Source: Sinonovacula constricta
Lineage: Eukaryota > Mollusca > Bivalvia > Cardiida > Solecurtidae
Direction of reading: 5' to 3'
Length of the DNA: 64,000 nt
Assembly: GCA_007844125.1 (NCBI GenBank)
Contig: CM017556.1
Location: 77,290,456-77,354,455, forward strand
The notes under the pieces are model-generated. The model saw nothing but the letters and a program-made list of their open reading frames with translations, ran no database searches and had not been told where the DNA came from. The position numbers were made by a program, and so were the translations under genes. Each line of letters opens with the position of its first letter. Within the stretch, counting starts at the first letter, position 1. Positions 11,768-24,799 of this stretch are shown in pieces.

Positions 11768-11925
11768 ATGAGACAAAGTCCTATTAGCATTGCAACATAT
11801 ACAAAAATTGAAAAGACACAGGACCAAGGTATTCACATGCACGTCAAATGTAAAAGTGAGAACAAAGCTAAACAAAACAATAAGATCAAACCCGACAGTT
11901 ACCGCCTTGGAATGGTCAGTTCGTT
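11768..11925 (-). repeat. dispersed repeat R-B, partial copy
   Basis: Read on the minus strand this holds the R-B order: hairpin-distal GACC.TTCCAAGGCGGTAAC, the GTCGGGTTT block, GTTCTCACTTTTAC, the tail CTGTGTCTTTTCAA and the end TGCAATGCTAATAGGACTTT. The 5' half (the GCGAGG core) is not recognisable. The plus-strand 66-codon frame here is repeat-derived. Confidence 0.65.
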
Positions 11926-13002
11926 ATTCTATGTACACGATGTGTTAGTTTTCAGTGTATTTTTTTAATTTTTTAATCGGCTTATATAACTTAAAGTATA
12001 AAACTATGTCAGTAGACGCCAGTAACGCTTGAAAATATTATACCTAAAACCCTATTTTAGTAAACGCTTAAGTTTCCTATGTGGAAGCATCACATTTTAA
12101 TAACGACACCTATACAAATAAAACATTCACGGAAGGTCGATAAAACGCCTCAACAGCCTGTCTCATTGACAATCATTATAAGTACTTTTTACACGCATTG
12201 TCAATTAGTTACTTTTCCAAAAACACAGTTCCTGTCTGGCTGTCATGCCAAAAGACACTTATGCCCTGCTGTAGAGAAAGCAAGCTATGGGTTAATAGGT
12301 TTACTGGTATTAACACGGCGAAGTTATGTAACATGAGTAGGCAACATTCGACTGATAATGCAATTTAATGTGCACTCATATATTTTTGTTGTTATTTCAT
12401 TTAAGATGCTTATTAATCCACTAAGCCTAAGTACCACTTAACGAGATTAGCATTCTTAATAAGTTATAAGTTTTTAAACTGTTGATTATGCTAACGTAAA
12501 ACATTTAAACTACTAATTATATGTTAACTTGCTTTACTTATAATTCACATTTTAACCTGATACATTTTTATTTCTACTCATGTATTTTAGTTTTAACCTG
12601 ATTATATTCTATTGTCGTTGAACTTAAACGTATTCGGCACCGTATGACCTATCGATGTCCCGTAAAACCCAAAATACCAAGAAATACTACCACTTAACAC
12701 TAAAGTGATTTACTCTTTCACCAGCAACATGCAAACTGCGGATACGTATACGTCACCATAGAATTGCTATGGACAAAATAACAAAATTAAAACTCAATAA
12801 GGCCACCATAAGTCTACCAAAGGATAAACTACCTTTTGATCAGATTAAGAAGTGCCAGTTGACAAGGCGCCTCCAAAATACCAGAATAAAAGTGTTTCAA
12901 TTGGATGAGTCTTTGTCAAGTCAATGTACATACTATTTTTACGAAATGTTGATAGTTTATCATATAACTAGTTATTTTGTCTGTATATGAGTTCTTTTTA
13001 TA
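11926..13002. other. unassigned AT-rich DNA
   Basis: Two plus-strand frames (12079-12336, 85 codons; 12769-12990, 73 codons) have no recognisable domain or splice context. I see nothing else. Confidence 0.5.
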
Positions 13003-13165
13003 AGTGTTAACAACCGATGCAGGTTTGATAGAAAAAAAACCCTTCAGGAAGTGTTAGGTTGGAGTACTCCAGAAACCAAATTTGAGCACCCTGGTCGGTC
13101 ATTTTGCCTACTGACCTTTCCAAGAAGGTAACTGCTGGTATTTCATTTTGCGTGTCTCGTTTCTG
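13003..13165 (+). repeat. R-A, internally deleted copy
   Basis: Contains GATGCAGG fused directly to TTTGATAGAAAAAAAACCCT, so the 5' arm is shortened. It then has CTTCAGGAAGTG, a decayed hairpin core (CTGGTCGGTCATTTTGCC), CTTTCCAAGAAGGTAACTG and TTTTGCGTGTCTCGTTTCTG. It ends where the next, longer copy begins, giving a head-to-tail pair. Confidence 0.7.
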
Positions 13166-13550
13166 TGTATTTTGTTGCTTTTGTACATAAGTTCACTGTA
13201 TCTGTTTTAACTCCCGATGCGGACGCTTACTGTTAGTTGTTTCTCTTTGACAGGAAATTTTTATTTACACTGTTTGTTTGATAGAAAAACCTTCAGGAAG
13301 TGCGAGGTTGGAGCGCTCCACAAACCAGGTTTTCGCACCCCAGTCGGCCCTTTTGCCGACTGATCGTTCCAAGGCGGTAACAGATGTTGTTGTTTTTTTC
13401 TTCTGTTTTTTTCTTTTTTGTGTGTTATATCTCGTCTCTGTGCTTTTGTCACATTTACATTTACCTTGTTTGCCTTTGTCTACAGATAAATAAAATTTAA
13501 ATATTTGTGAATTTTGATAGGACCTTTTCTTATTTACCTATTTACATTTA
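13166..13550 (+). repeat. R-A, full-length reference copy
   Basis: The longest plus-strand copy. In order: CATAAGTTCACTGTATCTGT, ACTCCCGATGC, TTACTGTTAGTTGTTTC, ACACTGTTTGTTTGATAG, CCTTCAGGAAGTGCGAGG, the palindrome GGAGCGCTCC, ACAAACCAGG, then hairpin 1 (CAGTCGGC, loop CCTTTT, GCCGACTG). Hairpin 2 follows (a short CCG/CGG stem around TTCCAAGG), then a T-rich stretch, ATCTCGTCTCTGTG, CATTTACATTTACCTTG, TTTGCCTTTGTCTAC, AATTTAAATATTTGTG and the 3' end GATAGGACCTTTTC-TTATTTACCTATT. No terminal inverted repeats, tRNA-like promoter boxes or reading frame were found. The 71-codon frame at 13278-13493 is a translation of this repeat. Confidence 0.8.
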
Positions 13551-15091
13551 GGTTGTTCAGATTTTAATATATGTGATAATTCGTATATGCCAGTTTTCTG
13601 ATTTTTTTATAGCCACACTAATGTAGGTAGAGGGAGATATAAAAGAAATAAAGAGAGAGAATGGTATTTGTGTTCTTTAAATATGTATGACTAGCGTGTT
13701 CGATATTTTTTTGTGAAACTATTTAGTGACTGCCAGTTAGGAGCATACTGCAGTTTATCGGTGAAAATTCCATGAGGCGGGAACATGTTTTTTGTGTACG
13801 ATTTATCTATAAAGTACTATTGTTCAAGAGATGTTAAGGAATGGTAAAAGGGTTAAGCAAAGCGTTTCCAAACAAACAGTCTGTTTTCACCTTGATCATT
13901 TACAACATATATTTGCAAATGAAGAGTAATACATTTGTGGCGTCATATATTTAGTTTTGTTTGTAGACTGAATCACCATGCACCATATGTTGTCAAACAG
14001 TTACAAAACGGAGGATTAATGCTTTGTGTTTATTGTTTTAACTGTCTCTTGATATTTGTCCTGATAGATTGTTGCATGCCCACGGCTTTGCTTTAACTGG
14101 TACGCGTACTGTCATGCGGCTTTGATGGTCTGGAATGAACCCATGTGATTGCATATTGATTGCAGGAAAGTGTAAAGTTATTTAAAATAATATATAAACA
14201 AAGCATTTATAACTTTTAAGCAATCGCACGTACTAAATTCAAACAGGACAATTATGTCACTAAGAAAGGTTTCACTAAGCGATGTCATAGTAACCAAACA
14301 GAGTAAGTTTGCTCACAAATCATTCAATAAAATATTAATAAATGGTCAATACGGTGTCCAGTGGCTAGTTCAATTCGTAGCATAAAAATTAGTCAGAGCA
14401 ACAAAAACCAACACGGTATGTATCATAGCATTACTCAGATTCCTCTCTAAAGAAACTATTACTATCAAATATTGGTTCATTGTATAAATTGTGTTGGCAC
14501 TTTATTAATAAAAGTCAGTGGTTTTCCACTAGGAACAAACTGTGTCCGCATAAGTGCAGCTTATTTTAAACTGCTTTCAGCGTAACATTATAGGCACTTA
14601 ACTATCTTTGGCAGATTCATCAACCTAATTTGTCAACGGAAAATTACGTTTAACAGAGGAAATGTTTGGTAAGAACGTTAAAAGCAGCGATTCTGAATAA
14701 TAGATCCTTATTCAACTAACTGATCTCTACCATGACCTCAAAAGTAAAATAGCACCGTTAAACTTCGGAATACCGTATGAGTTAATTTTATTACATCCTA
14801 TTTCCAGATTAAGCATCAGCCTTTCGGGTTTTCCTTTTTTTAAGAATTGAATATCCTCAAACCTAGAGTTTCAGCCAACTGTTGTAGTCTTTAAAATATT
14901 GCGTTTTCTTTGATCCCTTAATAAGTCTGATAAATTGCTCTACGTTTGAAACAGGTTCCAGTACATGTTCATGATTAATTTTGTGACATATGAAACCAAT
15001 GGTCGCTTATATTACTGCATGGACAGCTTGTACGTATTCTGCAATGTACGTTCTTACTTAAATTAGGGCCAAACCTTAATGACAAGGCCTG
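13551..15091. other. unassigned AT-rich DNA
   Basis: No gene, RNA or recognised repeat is visible in this AT-rich stretch. Confidence 0.5.
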
Positions 15092-16336
<1,245 letters not shown>

Positions 16337-16525
16337 AAGTTATCTTTCCACGTCACGCGTAATTTCAATTAGCAGAAACCTTGGCAATCAAAGGATATTA
16401 TATCAGCATAAACGTGTCTGCAATGCCTGCCAACTGTGATAATGACTGGTTCATGCTTTGTTGGACACCCACTTGTATCATGTGGGAATATGTATGTTGA
16501 TTCCTTAATAAAAGCAACCACGTAG
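16337..16525 (+). repeat. diverged repeat pair, member 1
   Basis: By eye this aligns in the same orientation with 37408-37628. Shared words in order are AGTTATCTTT, CGTCACG, ATTTCAATTAG, GTCTGCAATG (partner GTGTGCAATG), TTGATTCC (partner GATCATTCC) and TTAATAAAAG. Identity is patchy, so this is an old copy of an unnamed repeat. No frame is present. Confidence 0.4.
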
Positions 16526-18479
16526 TCAAACCAGTTATATGTATGCAATCAATTTTCTTAAATATAATGTCCTTTTGGAGGTAAGTTCATAATGACAATA
16601 CGCAAAATAACGAATGTCAACACATTATGTTGATAGTAATGACTCTCCAAAAATAAACACAAAAGAAACGTCAATTAAAACAAATGTCTAATAGTTCAAT
16701 CATGCGGTCCGGATTTTGGTGTCAGTACCAGACAAAAACAAGAAAAAATATATGAGAAATTGCTTGTTACCTGTATATTGATTTCCATATGTGCATTTGT
16801 TTAAATTTATATATGTAATCAACTATCATGCTGTTCATTGTTTAATATAAATGTTTTTAAATATAGGAATTTGAGAATTTGTTTTTTAGAATGTTAAACA
16901 CATTTTTTGTTGTGTTTCTCAAAAGTCGTTTGTGTTTTATTTCATCTCGTTAAACAATTATATATTGGTTTGTCACATAAATTTAATAACATCTACGTAA
17001 GAAAAATAGAATATACCCTGGTCAGTATATGTTAACATGTAGGTCTGATAAGAAAAGACATCATTCTGTGCTATTCATCAGTGGCTAAAAAATGAAAATA
17101 CAAGATACAAACAGTTATCAGTTCACCAACTGCATACGAAAGAAAGCTCATGGGAACATGTAACCTTGACGTTGAAAGATGTTTTATTACTATATTTCTA
17201 TTTCTCTGTGTTACTGGTACTAGCATCTATCTTATTTGCCGAATTGCAGACAATAACAGGCGAAGTCGGGATATTAGAAATATTTAAAAAAGAAAGTGTA
17301 TTATACATATAGTTTTTATAATTATTGTATTTACTTCTATGATATCAACTTAACCGACATTATTTTATGATCCTCGTGGCTGGCAAAACGTCATCTTCGT
17401 AAAACCGGCTTGTAAATGTATACAAATAGTATTTAGTCTGCATTCAGTTTATGACTCACATTTTATTTCTACACTCAGCCCAAATTTTTGTGAAAGTATT
17501 CATAAACATTACAACGCAAATAATAAAATACCAGACTGTATATTTATTGTACGCCCACGTTAAAAAGACTTTAGTACTGCATAGAACCTGTACTATTGTT
17601 CCGTAACGCACTACAAAGATAACACAAACAATAATATATACCTTTACATCGACACGTGAACACTATAAATGCTTTTTTCTGGAACAATTACTTACGTAAA
17701 TGGTACTACGCTGTGCAAACGTCTATCACAACTCACTTTGCAAACAATTGTTCAATCAATATACATATTATATCCAATATATAATCAGTAATTATTCTTA
17801 ACAAAAGTATTGCAAAGAGAGAAGCAATATAGGTTAGTATCAGTGATGACCATAGTATATCCGGAAGTAGTGTCGAAAATAATGTTGGGCCAGAGACCTA
17901 TTTCTTTCTTATTTATTCTGCTATTTTAATTAAAACAACTGTTTAAGAGGTGTTTTAATTTTTAAGCAAATGACATTGACTGAAAACTGTGGTTTTTGGA
18001 AATTTACGCTGTTCTTAGTATGTTGTAACCAGAATTTGCTGTTTAAGCATCTCCATTTTAAAATATATTTTAATACTTGCTGATAACGAAAATAATTAGG
18101 GGAATGCTGATGTGTTTTAGACTTCTCGTTGCCCCGGGTAATGAAATAAAACAGAAAAAAACAAAACTGTATTTTTAAATGCTTGTTGTTGTTTGTTTTT
18201 TGTGTGTTGTTGTTGTGTTTGTATAAGTGACAGATAAGTGCTCTACTTACTAAGCATTTATAGTAATATTTTATGTAATGTTGCAGGCTTTTCTATGTAA
18301 TGATAATAAAAAGGCAACCAGAACACTGTTTATATTTAATAACTAACATGATCTATGTTATTATTTGTACAGGTTTAAATCGGAGCTAATCAGTTTATCG
18401 ATAAAAACGGGTCATTTCTACATTCTAAGAATTATTTCTTTCAATTACTACGAACATGCTCGAACATTATTATACGGAA
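16526..18479. other. unassigned DNA with a T/G-rich run
   Basis: No gene is visible. A T/G-rich simple stretch of TTG and TGTG repeats lies at about 18181-18222. Confidence 0.5.
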
Positions 18480-18663
18480 ATATGAAAAAGTCCTATGAGC
18501 ACTGCAATATATACCAACATCTGAAAAGGCACAGAACAAAGGTATTTTCATGCAAGCCATGCAAGAATAAAAACAAGTCGGTGATGAGTCATTCAACAAG
18601 AAGAGCAAACCCAACAGAGACCGACTAGGTATGGTCAACTGGCTTGAGACCGACTTGGGTGCA
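18480..18663 (-). repeat. dispersed repeat R-B, partial copy
   Basis: Read on the minus strand it contains TTAAT..TAGATGCACCC, AAGTCGGTCTC, GTTGGGTTTGCTCTTCT, TGAATGACTCATCACC, TGCATGAAAATACCTTTGTT, CTGTGCCTTTTCAGATG and TTGCAGTGCTCATAGGACTT. This matches the 3' two-thirds of the R-B copy at 27880-28225. The opposing short frames at 18365-18674 are repeat-derived. Confidence 0.7.
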
Positions 18664-19191
18664 TCTATTAACAATTTAATTTAAAGAATAACAGCTAACT
18701 CTGCCTTCTACATACAAATACATTCCATAGACAATATTTTGGAAGATTAATTTTACGTTTCGCTTTACGTTTCGCTTTCAGCTTCAGTGGAATGTAGTTT
18801 TATATTTAGTAATCCCTGCAATATAAAATAATCTTGAAATTTTAAAATATATGTGAAGTTTCTTGTTATAAAAATTATATATTATATAATCTGGTAGACG
18901 CAGAATATTTAGTCTCAAGTCGAAAAGTTTAGTAATATCAAGTCTGTTGTGAGAATTAAACGAATATAAGAAGGAACGAATGTAAGCCAAACCTCTGTTA
19001 TCTTAGAATACTCAATGATATGCTTAGAGATCAAGTTTATTCAAAAGTATTTGATCGAACTGAAGTGCTGCAGTTCTCAATTTGCGCAACAATCAGGGCC
19101 ATAAACAGAAAATTATATTTATAGTAAAATTTCCGGTAACCATGCATAGAGACTTTACGAACAGCACTTTACTTACATCAATAACGGAATA
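18664..19191. other. unassigned AT-rich DNA
   Basis: Holds a tiny perfect duplication of a 12 bp word (ACGTTTCGCTTT, about 18756-18779) and nothing else I can name. Confidence 0.5.
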
Positions 19192-19416
19192 TTAGAAAGT
19201 CTTATGGGCATGACAACTTACGCCAAAGTTCAGGACACAAGTATTCACGTGCAAGCCGTATGTAAAAGTTAGAACAAATATGTGACAAGTCACTAAATAA
19301 ATAGAACAAACCCAACAGTTACCGTCTCGGGACGGTCAGTCGGTAAAAGGGACCGACATCGCTGCTTAAACCGGTTTTACAGGGCTCTAATCTCATACTT
19401 TTGAGGGGATTCAGAG
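19192..19416 (-). repeat. dispersed repeat R-B copy
   Basis: On the minus strand it reads AAGTATGAGATTAGAGCCCT, GTAAAACCGGTTTAAGCA, the hairpin region GTCGGTCCC..TACCGACTGACCG, GGTAACTGTTGGGTTTG, ACTTTTACATACGGCTTGCA, CGTGAATACTTGTGTCCTGA and a tail ending CCCATAAGACTTT. The GCTCTGTAAAAC form of the core marks it as R-B. Confidence 0.7.
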
Positions 19417-19525
19417 ATGCATGCTTAAACCAAGCTTTGAAGCTTTGACCCCACACTTATAAAGGTTATTGCTAGAGACAGAGTTTACGCAACATAACCT
19501 ACAGTAAGCACCTGTAAAGAGCAGA
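19417..19525 (-). repeat. R-A fragment abutting an R-B copy
   Basis: On the minus strand it reads ACAGGTGCTTACTGTAGG, CTCTAGCAAT, CCTTTATAAGTGTGGGGTCA, AAGCTTCAAAGCTTGG and TTTAAGCATG. This follows the R-A 5' half up to the ACAAACCAGG region, strongly diverged. It directly adjoins the R-B copy in the same orientation. Confidence 0.5.
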
Positions 19526-20371
19526 AAGATGTTAACTCATGTTATTAATAACAAACAATATTACAGTCAAGGTAATGAATTTTAAATGTACAATGTGTCC
19601 CAAGGATACATACATGCAACAACGTTAAACTAAAAACCCTTGCTTATGTTGCATTCACGTTATTGCCACCAAGAGGCTTGTTAAAATGTCATTTATCACT
19701 TAGATTCAAATGTCGCAGACTGTTTATTTTATCTGCGAAAGATATTATCTCTAGCAATGCGTACAATAACATAAAAATTGTACAACCTTGTTGAAAATTG
19801 ATAAACATGATAAGTCAAAGGAGGATATGCTGTCCTTTCTCTCTCCTGATATATAACTACCATTAGTCTACCACACAAACACACACAGAACGAAACCATA
19901 CAATTCAATAAATAATAAATTTAAATGTAGCTAATGGTATTTAAAGGTAGTTATCACTGATATTGAAATCTATCTTAATGACTATAAGGTTTTTTATCTT
20001 AATTATTAGATATGATTTATATGTTGTTATATTGTATTGTAATGTCTAATGATTGAATGCAGAATAAATCTATCTATCTGTGATGATATTGCCACTGAAA
20101 ACACAGGTTACACTATTTTTGAATTGTCACTAAAATGTATTTAGCAAATAGTCTCTGTCTGGAAATTATACTTCTGGATACAAGACCGACAGCTTCTGGT
20201 CTTTGGATAAAGCATTTTGCCTGACAAATTCATTTTGATAAGAGAATGAATTGTTGTGTCTACAAACACACTTTGCGATTCATTTGTTTCAAGACACTAA
20301 GAGGCAAATTCGACTTTATCTTATCGTGTTATTGATGTTACATCTCAGTTCGATTCTTATCAATGCTTTAA
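19526..20371. other. unassigned AT-rich DNA
   Basis: No gene is visible. A short ATCTATCTATC run lies near 20068-20080. Confidence 0.5.
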
Positions 20372-20745
20372 AAATATGAAAAGGTAAATGAGAAAAGGTC
20401 CTATCAAAATTTTCACAGATATTTAAATTTGATCTACCAATAGACAAAGGCAAACAAGGTAAATGCAAATGTGAAAAAACACAGAGACGAGATATAACAC
20501 ACATAAAGAAAAACCATCAGTTACCGCCTTGGAACGGTCAATCGGCAAAAGGGCCAACTAGGGTGCCTAAACTTGGTTTGTGGAGCGCTCCAACCTCGCA
20601 CTTCCTGAAGGTTTTTCTAGCAAACAAACAGTGTAAATAACAACGACCCGTTAAAGTGAAACAACTAACAGTAAGCACCTGCATCGGGAGATAAAACAGA
20701 TACAATGAACTTATATACATACATAACAACTAGCAACAAATTAAA
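20372..20745 (-). repeat. R-A, full-length copy
   Basis: The reverse complement matches 13166-13550 end to end: ATAAGTTCATTGTATCTGTT, TATCTCCCGATGCAGG, GCTTACTGTTAGTTGTTTC, CTTCAGGAAGTGCGAGG, GGAGCGCTCC, ACAAACCAAG, GATTGACCGTTCCAAGG, TTTTGATAGGACCTTTTC and TCATTTACCTTTTC. With 13166-13550 it fixes the family length at roughly 370-385 bp. Minus-strand frames at 20316-20504 and 20538-20729 are translations of it. Confidence 0.85.
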
Positions 20746-20827
20746 CTATAAACATATGTACAGTATGTACAGTAGATAAAAGCCTCGGCAACGTAAAAAA
20801 AAACCAAACGAGAGATCAGTTTGAAAT

Positions 20828-20941
20828 AAAATAGCCCATGCGCTGATATATTATAAGACATTATAGGAACAACTAAAACAGCCCAAGCGCTGATATATTA
20901 TAAGAACAAATAAAACAACCTAAGCGGTGATATGTAACAAG
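20828..20941. repeat. degenerate tandem triplication
   Basis: Three diverged units start at about 20828, 20875 and 20912. They share AAAA(T/C)A(G/A)CC, then ATGCGCTG / AAGCGCTG / AAGCGGTG and ATAT.TA. Unit lengths differ (about 47, 37 and 30 bp). No function is apparent. The array lies just beyond the full-length R-A copy. Confidence 0.75.
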
Positions 20942-23430
20942 ATTAATTTAAATATGGCATATAATGCCATGACAGCATGTTCCAAAAGTGTCAAAAGTGA
21001 AATGTAAAAAATACGAAAGAAAACATCGAAATTTAGAAAACAACCTACCAACAAAATAAAACGTAGTATTGTTAAGAGCTAAACGTTCATGAAAAGCCGA
21101 GGATTTATCCGCAGTTGGCATATTACATGTAAGAAAGGTACTAAAATTCCGATGTTATACCTACTGTGCAATCTCACGTAAAGGGTATGGAGACTGCTCA
21201 AGTTGTCTCACCTGAAAATTAAACGAAGTGTAAATATAAGATTGATGAATTTAGTAATGCTCTAATTATGTAAAATTATTGTTATCATTTATATTGTTAG
21301 AATCTCTTAACTTTGACCATTTTCCGTTTCAGTTATCGTATTTTACACTTAACGCACAAGTAACGCTACTGCAATACATGTGGGAAACAGGTCTTATAAA
21401 ATATTATATATGGGTATTGTAAAAAACAACTCTCTTATTAGTAATTCATGTAAACTGTAAATACTTTATTTTTGTTCCACAGCTTTTATGTAATCAAGAA
21501 TTACAAAATAGAAGCGACTAGAAATTTCGATAAAATATAACCAGAATTCCCAATAATAAAAAATTGTCATAATATGGCGAAGATTTTAGTTTACCAAATA
21601 AATATTGTTTGAACAAGAAACAGGTGGCCAATTAAGCTGCCAAAAAGTCAAAGGCAATCGGTGCATTTCAAAAGAGATAATATTGTACATTAATCAAACG
21701 AGAAAATCAATAATAAGTATATGGTTTATAATTGCCTGAAAATTGGCAGTTTTTAAATACTGTCCATGACGGTAAATACATCTTTTACATATTCCCTCAA
21801 GTTGTAATGTCAATGACAGAAACATATTTACGACGAAACACTATATTCAGTATATATTTACACCCGGGCACATAAAATTATTTGAAAAACATAATAAATC
21901 TTATTGACATTTGCCCTTTGAAATCTTTTTTCTTGTTTTCCAAAATGAGAATTTAAGGGGCTAAAACATAGTATAATGTAATTAGCAACTTTTTTATGAA
22001 ATAATAATATTTGTATAACTAATGTAACTTTATCCTACAGAAAAGCAAGCACTGCCAACATTCGACTATCCGCCTGTGGTACACTTTCTACATACATTCG
22101 ATACACTCGTCTGACAATTCCAGAAATTATTAAGAAATAAAATAAACGACATAATATTCTGCTCCCTTTAATATAAAGATTATTACTCTTAAATTCTTGG
22201 AACAGTGCATCCGATGTCTGGTGGATACATAATCAAAAAATGACACCTTTAACTTTAGCACAAGGCGTCAAGTACATTGGAAAGTCTACAGAATTCTTAT
22301 TTTTCAGCTTCAAGGTTTGTCGTAACAGTTCAAATTGTTCTTGTCAGATCAGGACAATTTCCTATGTGCCAGATTTGTGAATTATCAGAAAGTTATTAAT
22401 ACAAAATATAAATGAGAAATCGTGTATTTTGTATAGAAATTTTGTACATAAACTTTGCTTATTAAAATACTACTTTGAAATGCCTTTTAAAAGTGTGTTT
22501 TGTGAAACTACGGAATTATTTTAACTAATGATGAATCTATATTTTAGTATACAGACTTTGCAAAAATGTTTTTGATGATGAAGCTTCCTAGGGCTAAACA
22601 TTACAGACAAAATATACATCTTAACTAAACTTAATAAAAAATAAACATTCACTTTGATTTCTATTACAATCTATCGACAGGCAACATTTCTAAGAATCCT
22701 AATATAATCATTGGAATAATATAATAATATTTAAATATTTTTTACCAAAAAAACGACTAAAAGATCATGCCAGGAAGCACCAATAACTATATCGCCAAAC
22801 TCATTACATTTTTTTCAAACAAGTTGTTAAATTTTGTGAAAAAGTAAAGACGAATTCTCAGAGCTTAACTTCCTTCGGACATTAATATATTATGAAATCT
22901 TAGACAAGTGTCATATGATTTATATCCATCACTCTGCAAAAGAACTTATAGGTACTCTACGCTGTCCACATTTTTAGTTCATGATTTAATTAAAGATATA
23001 GTTTAAACCCGTGTTGATAATCGCTTTGTGGGCAACGGCAATATATTTCGGTTACTCTTGAATTGTCTTATCAGTCCATGATCGCTGGGGATCAAGTGTC
23101 GATAGGGGCCTTGAACCTTCACGAGTGAGATCTGTCAACTTATCCGCTGGGGGTCTTAAGTATGGCCATATATATGTAGGCGATATATGAAAAACAAAAA
23201 CGAACAAAGTAACATTAATTAAAAATATATTTGTATTGTCTTAAGTTGTCTATAATATACTATTTTAAGACAATATTTTGATACCCAATTAATACAAGTC
23301 ATTGTAAGTAAATGTACATACTTGATTGAAAAAAAAATGTTAATACTGACTGGGATGTAACTTTAAGGTTCCTTCCTCCTGAAAAGCAATTTCTGCAAGC
23401 ATTAGATTTTACATAATGGTAAATCGACTA
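20942..23430. other. unassigned AT-rich DNA
   Basis: No open frame of note, RNA gene or recognised repeat. A slightly less AT-rich patch near 23030-23165 has no identifiable feature. Confidence 0.5.
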
Positions 23431-24254
23431 TACAGTTAACTGGACTCCTAGGCAGCGGGAAATTAGCATGTGTCAGTCGTCATTTGCTGTCACGCAAGGT
23501 ATTTGTGACCGTTTATGTGTGTCCCCTGCTCTACATCCACTTGGCATCATTATAATACCTCATTACCCTGATCACCAATCAAGCTCGATTCCTAGTTATC
23601 TCCTATCTGGCAGTCGGACCAAATAAACTCTCTCAGCCAGTACCTTTTCAGCATATATGTAGTGTTAAATTAACTTATACATAGAGTAACATCACCAAAA
23701 TTTCTTCATTACATGTAGATATAATTGTTGCAGGGTTTTTATATACACACCTTGTTTAAATGATGTTTCAAATTATTTAATTCGTCTAACAACACGCACC
23801 TTGATGTTTTCGTTAAAGAAAAGTTTAAATCTTGCACCATCCGAAATGTCATTGTTAGAATATATGTACACTTTTTTGCGATTTGTGGCCCTACAATTCG
23901 AGAGTAATTTTGGTATACTCAGTATAAATGTTGTGAATGATTTAAAAGGGTAAGCTTTGTACATTAAATGACCTAACTACTAATCTAGTAATAATGAAGC
24001 AATATTTTCTTTGATTTAGTAAGAGACTTCTGATGTTATGAATCATACGGTGACATGGCAAAAAGAAGTTATGTTGTAGTATTTAAACAGTTCTTTGCAG
24101 TAAATCTACTGTTTAATACTATTTGTAATCATTCATGCCCACAATAACATGCAGAAAATCAAAAATGTCATAGTTTGTATTGAGCAGCCACATTGTCTTA
24201 AGCAGCCAATGTTCGGCTGCTTTTGGGTAGCTGCTTAATACAAGCTTGACTGTA
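23431..24254. mobile_element. non-autonomous DNA-transposon-like element, copy 2
   Basis: The left end TACAGTTAACTGGACTCC and the right end, read on the opposite strand as TACAGTCAAGCTTGTATTAA, form an imperfect terminal inverted repeat. The interior aligns with 2718-3829 in the same orientation but lacks the nested R-A, giving an empty-site reference at ATATAATTGTTGCAGGG. Near the right end a small stem-loop is formed by AGCAGCC and GGCTGCT. No transposase frame is visible, and the 63-codon minus frame at 23773-23964 is probably chance. The alternative is one ancient segmental duplication, but the inverted ends favour a transposon. Confidence 0.65.
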
Positions 24255-24462
24255 TTTCTACTATAAAAACATCATTCTTTGTTTAAACGATCAACATGCT
24301 AAAACGACACACACGCGCTAAATCGTTCTTAAACCAAAGTCTTTAACTTACGGAACATACTGTCAACAAAGCTATTACTTGACAATTAAAATAAGCATTT
24401 CCTGACATTGTTATCATAATTTCTAACGATTTCTATTTCATTTCTTATATTTTAAGTAACAT
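24255..24462. other. unassigned AT-rich DNA
   Basis: No feature recognised. Confidence 0.5.
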
Positions 24463-24612
24463 CTATGGGAGTGCTTAGCCTCTCAACGCGTCGATTTGAG
24501 TCCCGTTCGGAGCAAAGGAATTAATAGAGGAAGTCTTCCAGCTGAAATGTGGTGTGTGAAAGCCTTCCCAAACCACGAAAATGTAACTCGCTGTTATGAG
24601 TATTACTGGTCG
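24463..24612 (+). repeat. diverged dispersed repeat (shared with 31080-31215)
   Basis: Shares with 31080-31215 the words (G)GCAAAGGAATTA, a GAGG/GCGGAGT block, and CTTCC(C/T)AAACCA followed by AAAATG. GTCGATTTGAGTCCCG resembles a Pol III B box, so it may be a tRNA-related retroposon fragment. This rests on two copies only. Confidence 0.4.
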
Positions 24613-24799
24613 CTGTAATGTATTTAAAATTACAATGATTTCTATACATATAATAGGGTATTTACATATTTTAATACGAAACAAAACAATCCTAACTGTT
24701 TAGGTATATTTGCAATTTTTCTACGATGCAGAAACTCGCTGGTGAATATGAAATATGTTGTCGGTATAAGGGTTTAGAATTTAGCCGTTGAGCACATCA
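24613..24799. other. unassigned AT-rich DNA
   Basis: Spacer between two repeats. No feature recognised. Confidence 0.5.

Noticed and set aside
13290..13400. R-A core as a tRNA-derived SINE head (GGTTTAAGCACCC resembling a B box)
   Set aside because: The match is degenerate and the only A-box-like word is too close upstream. No cloverleaf can be drawn.
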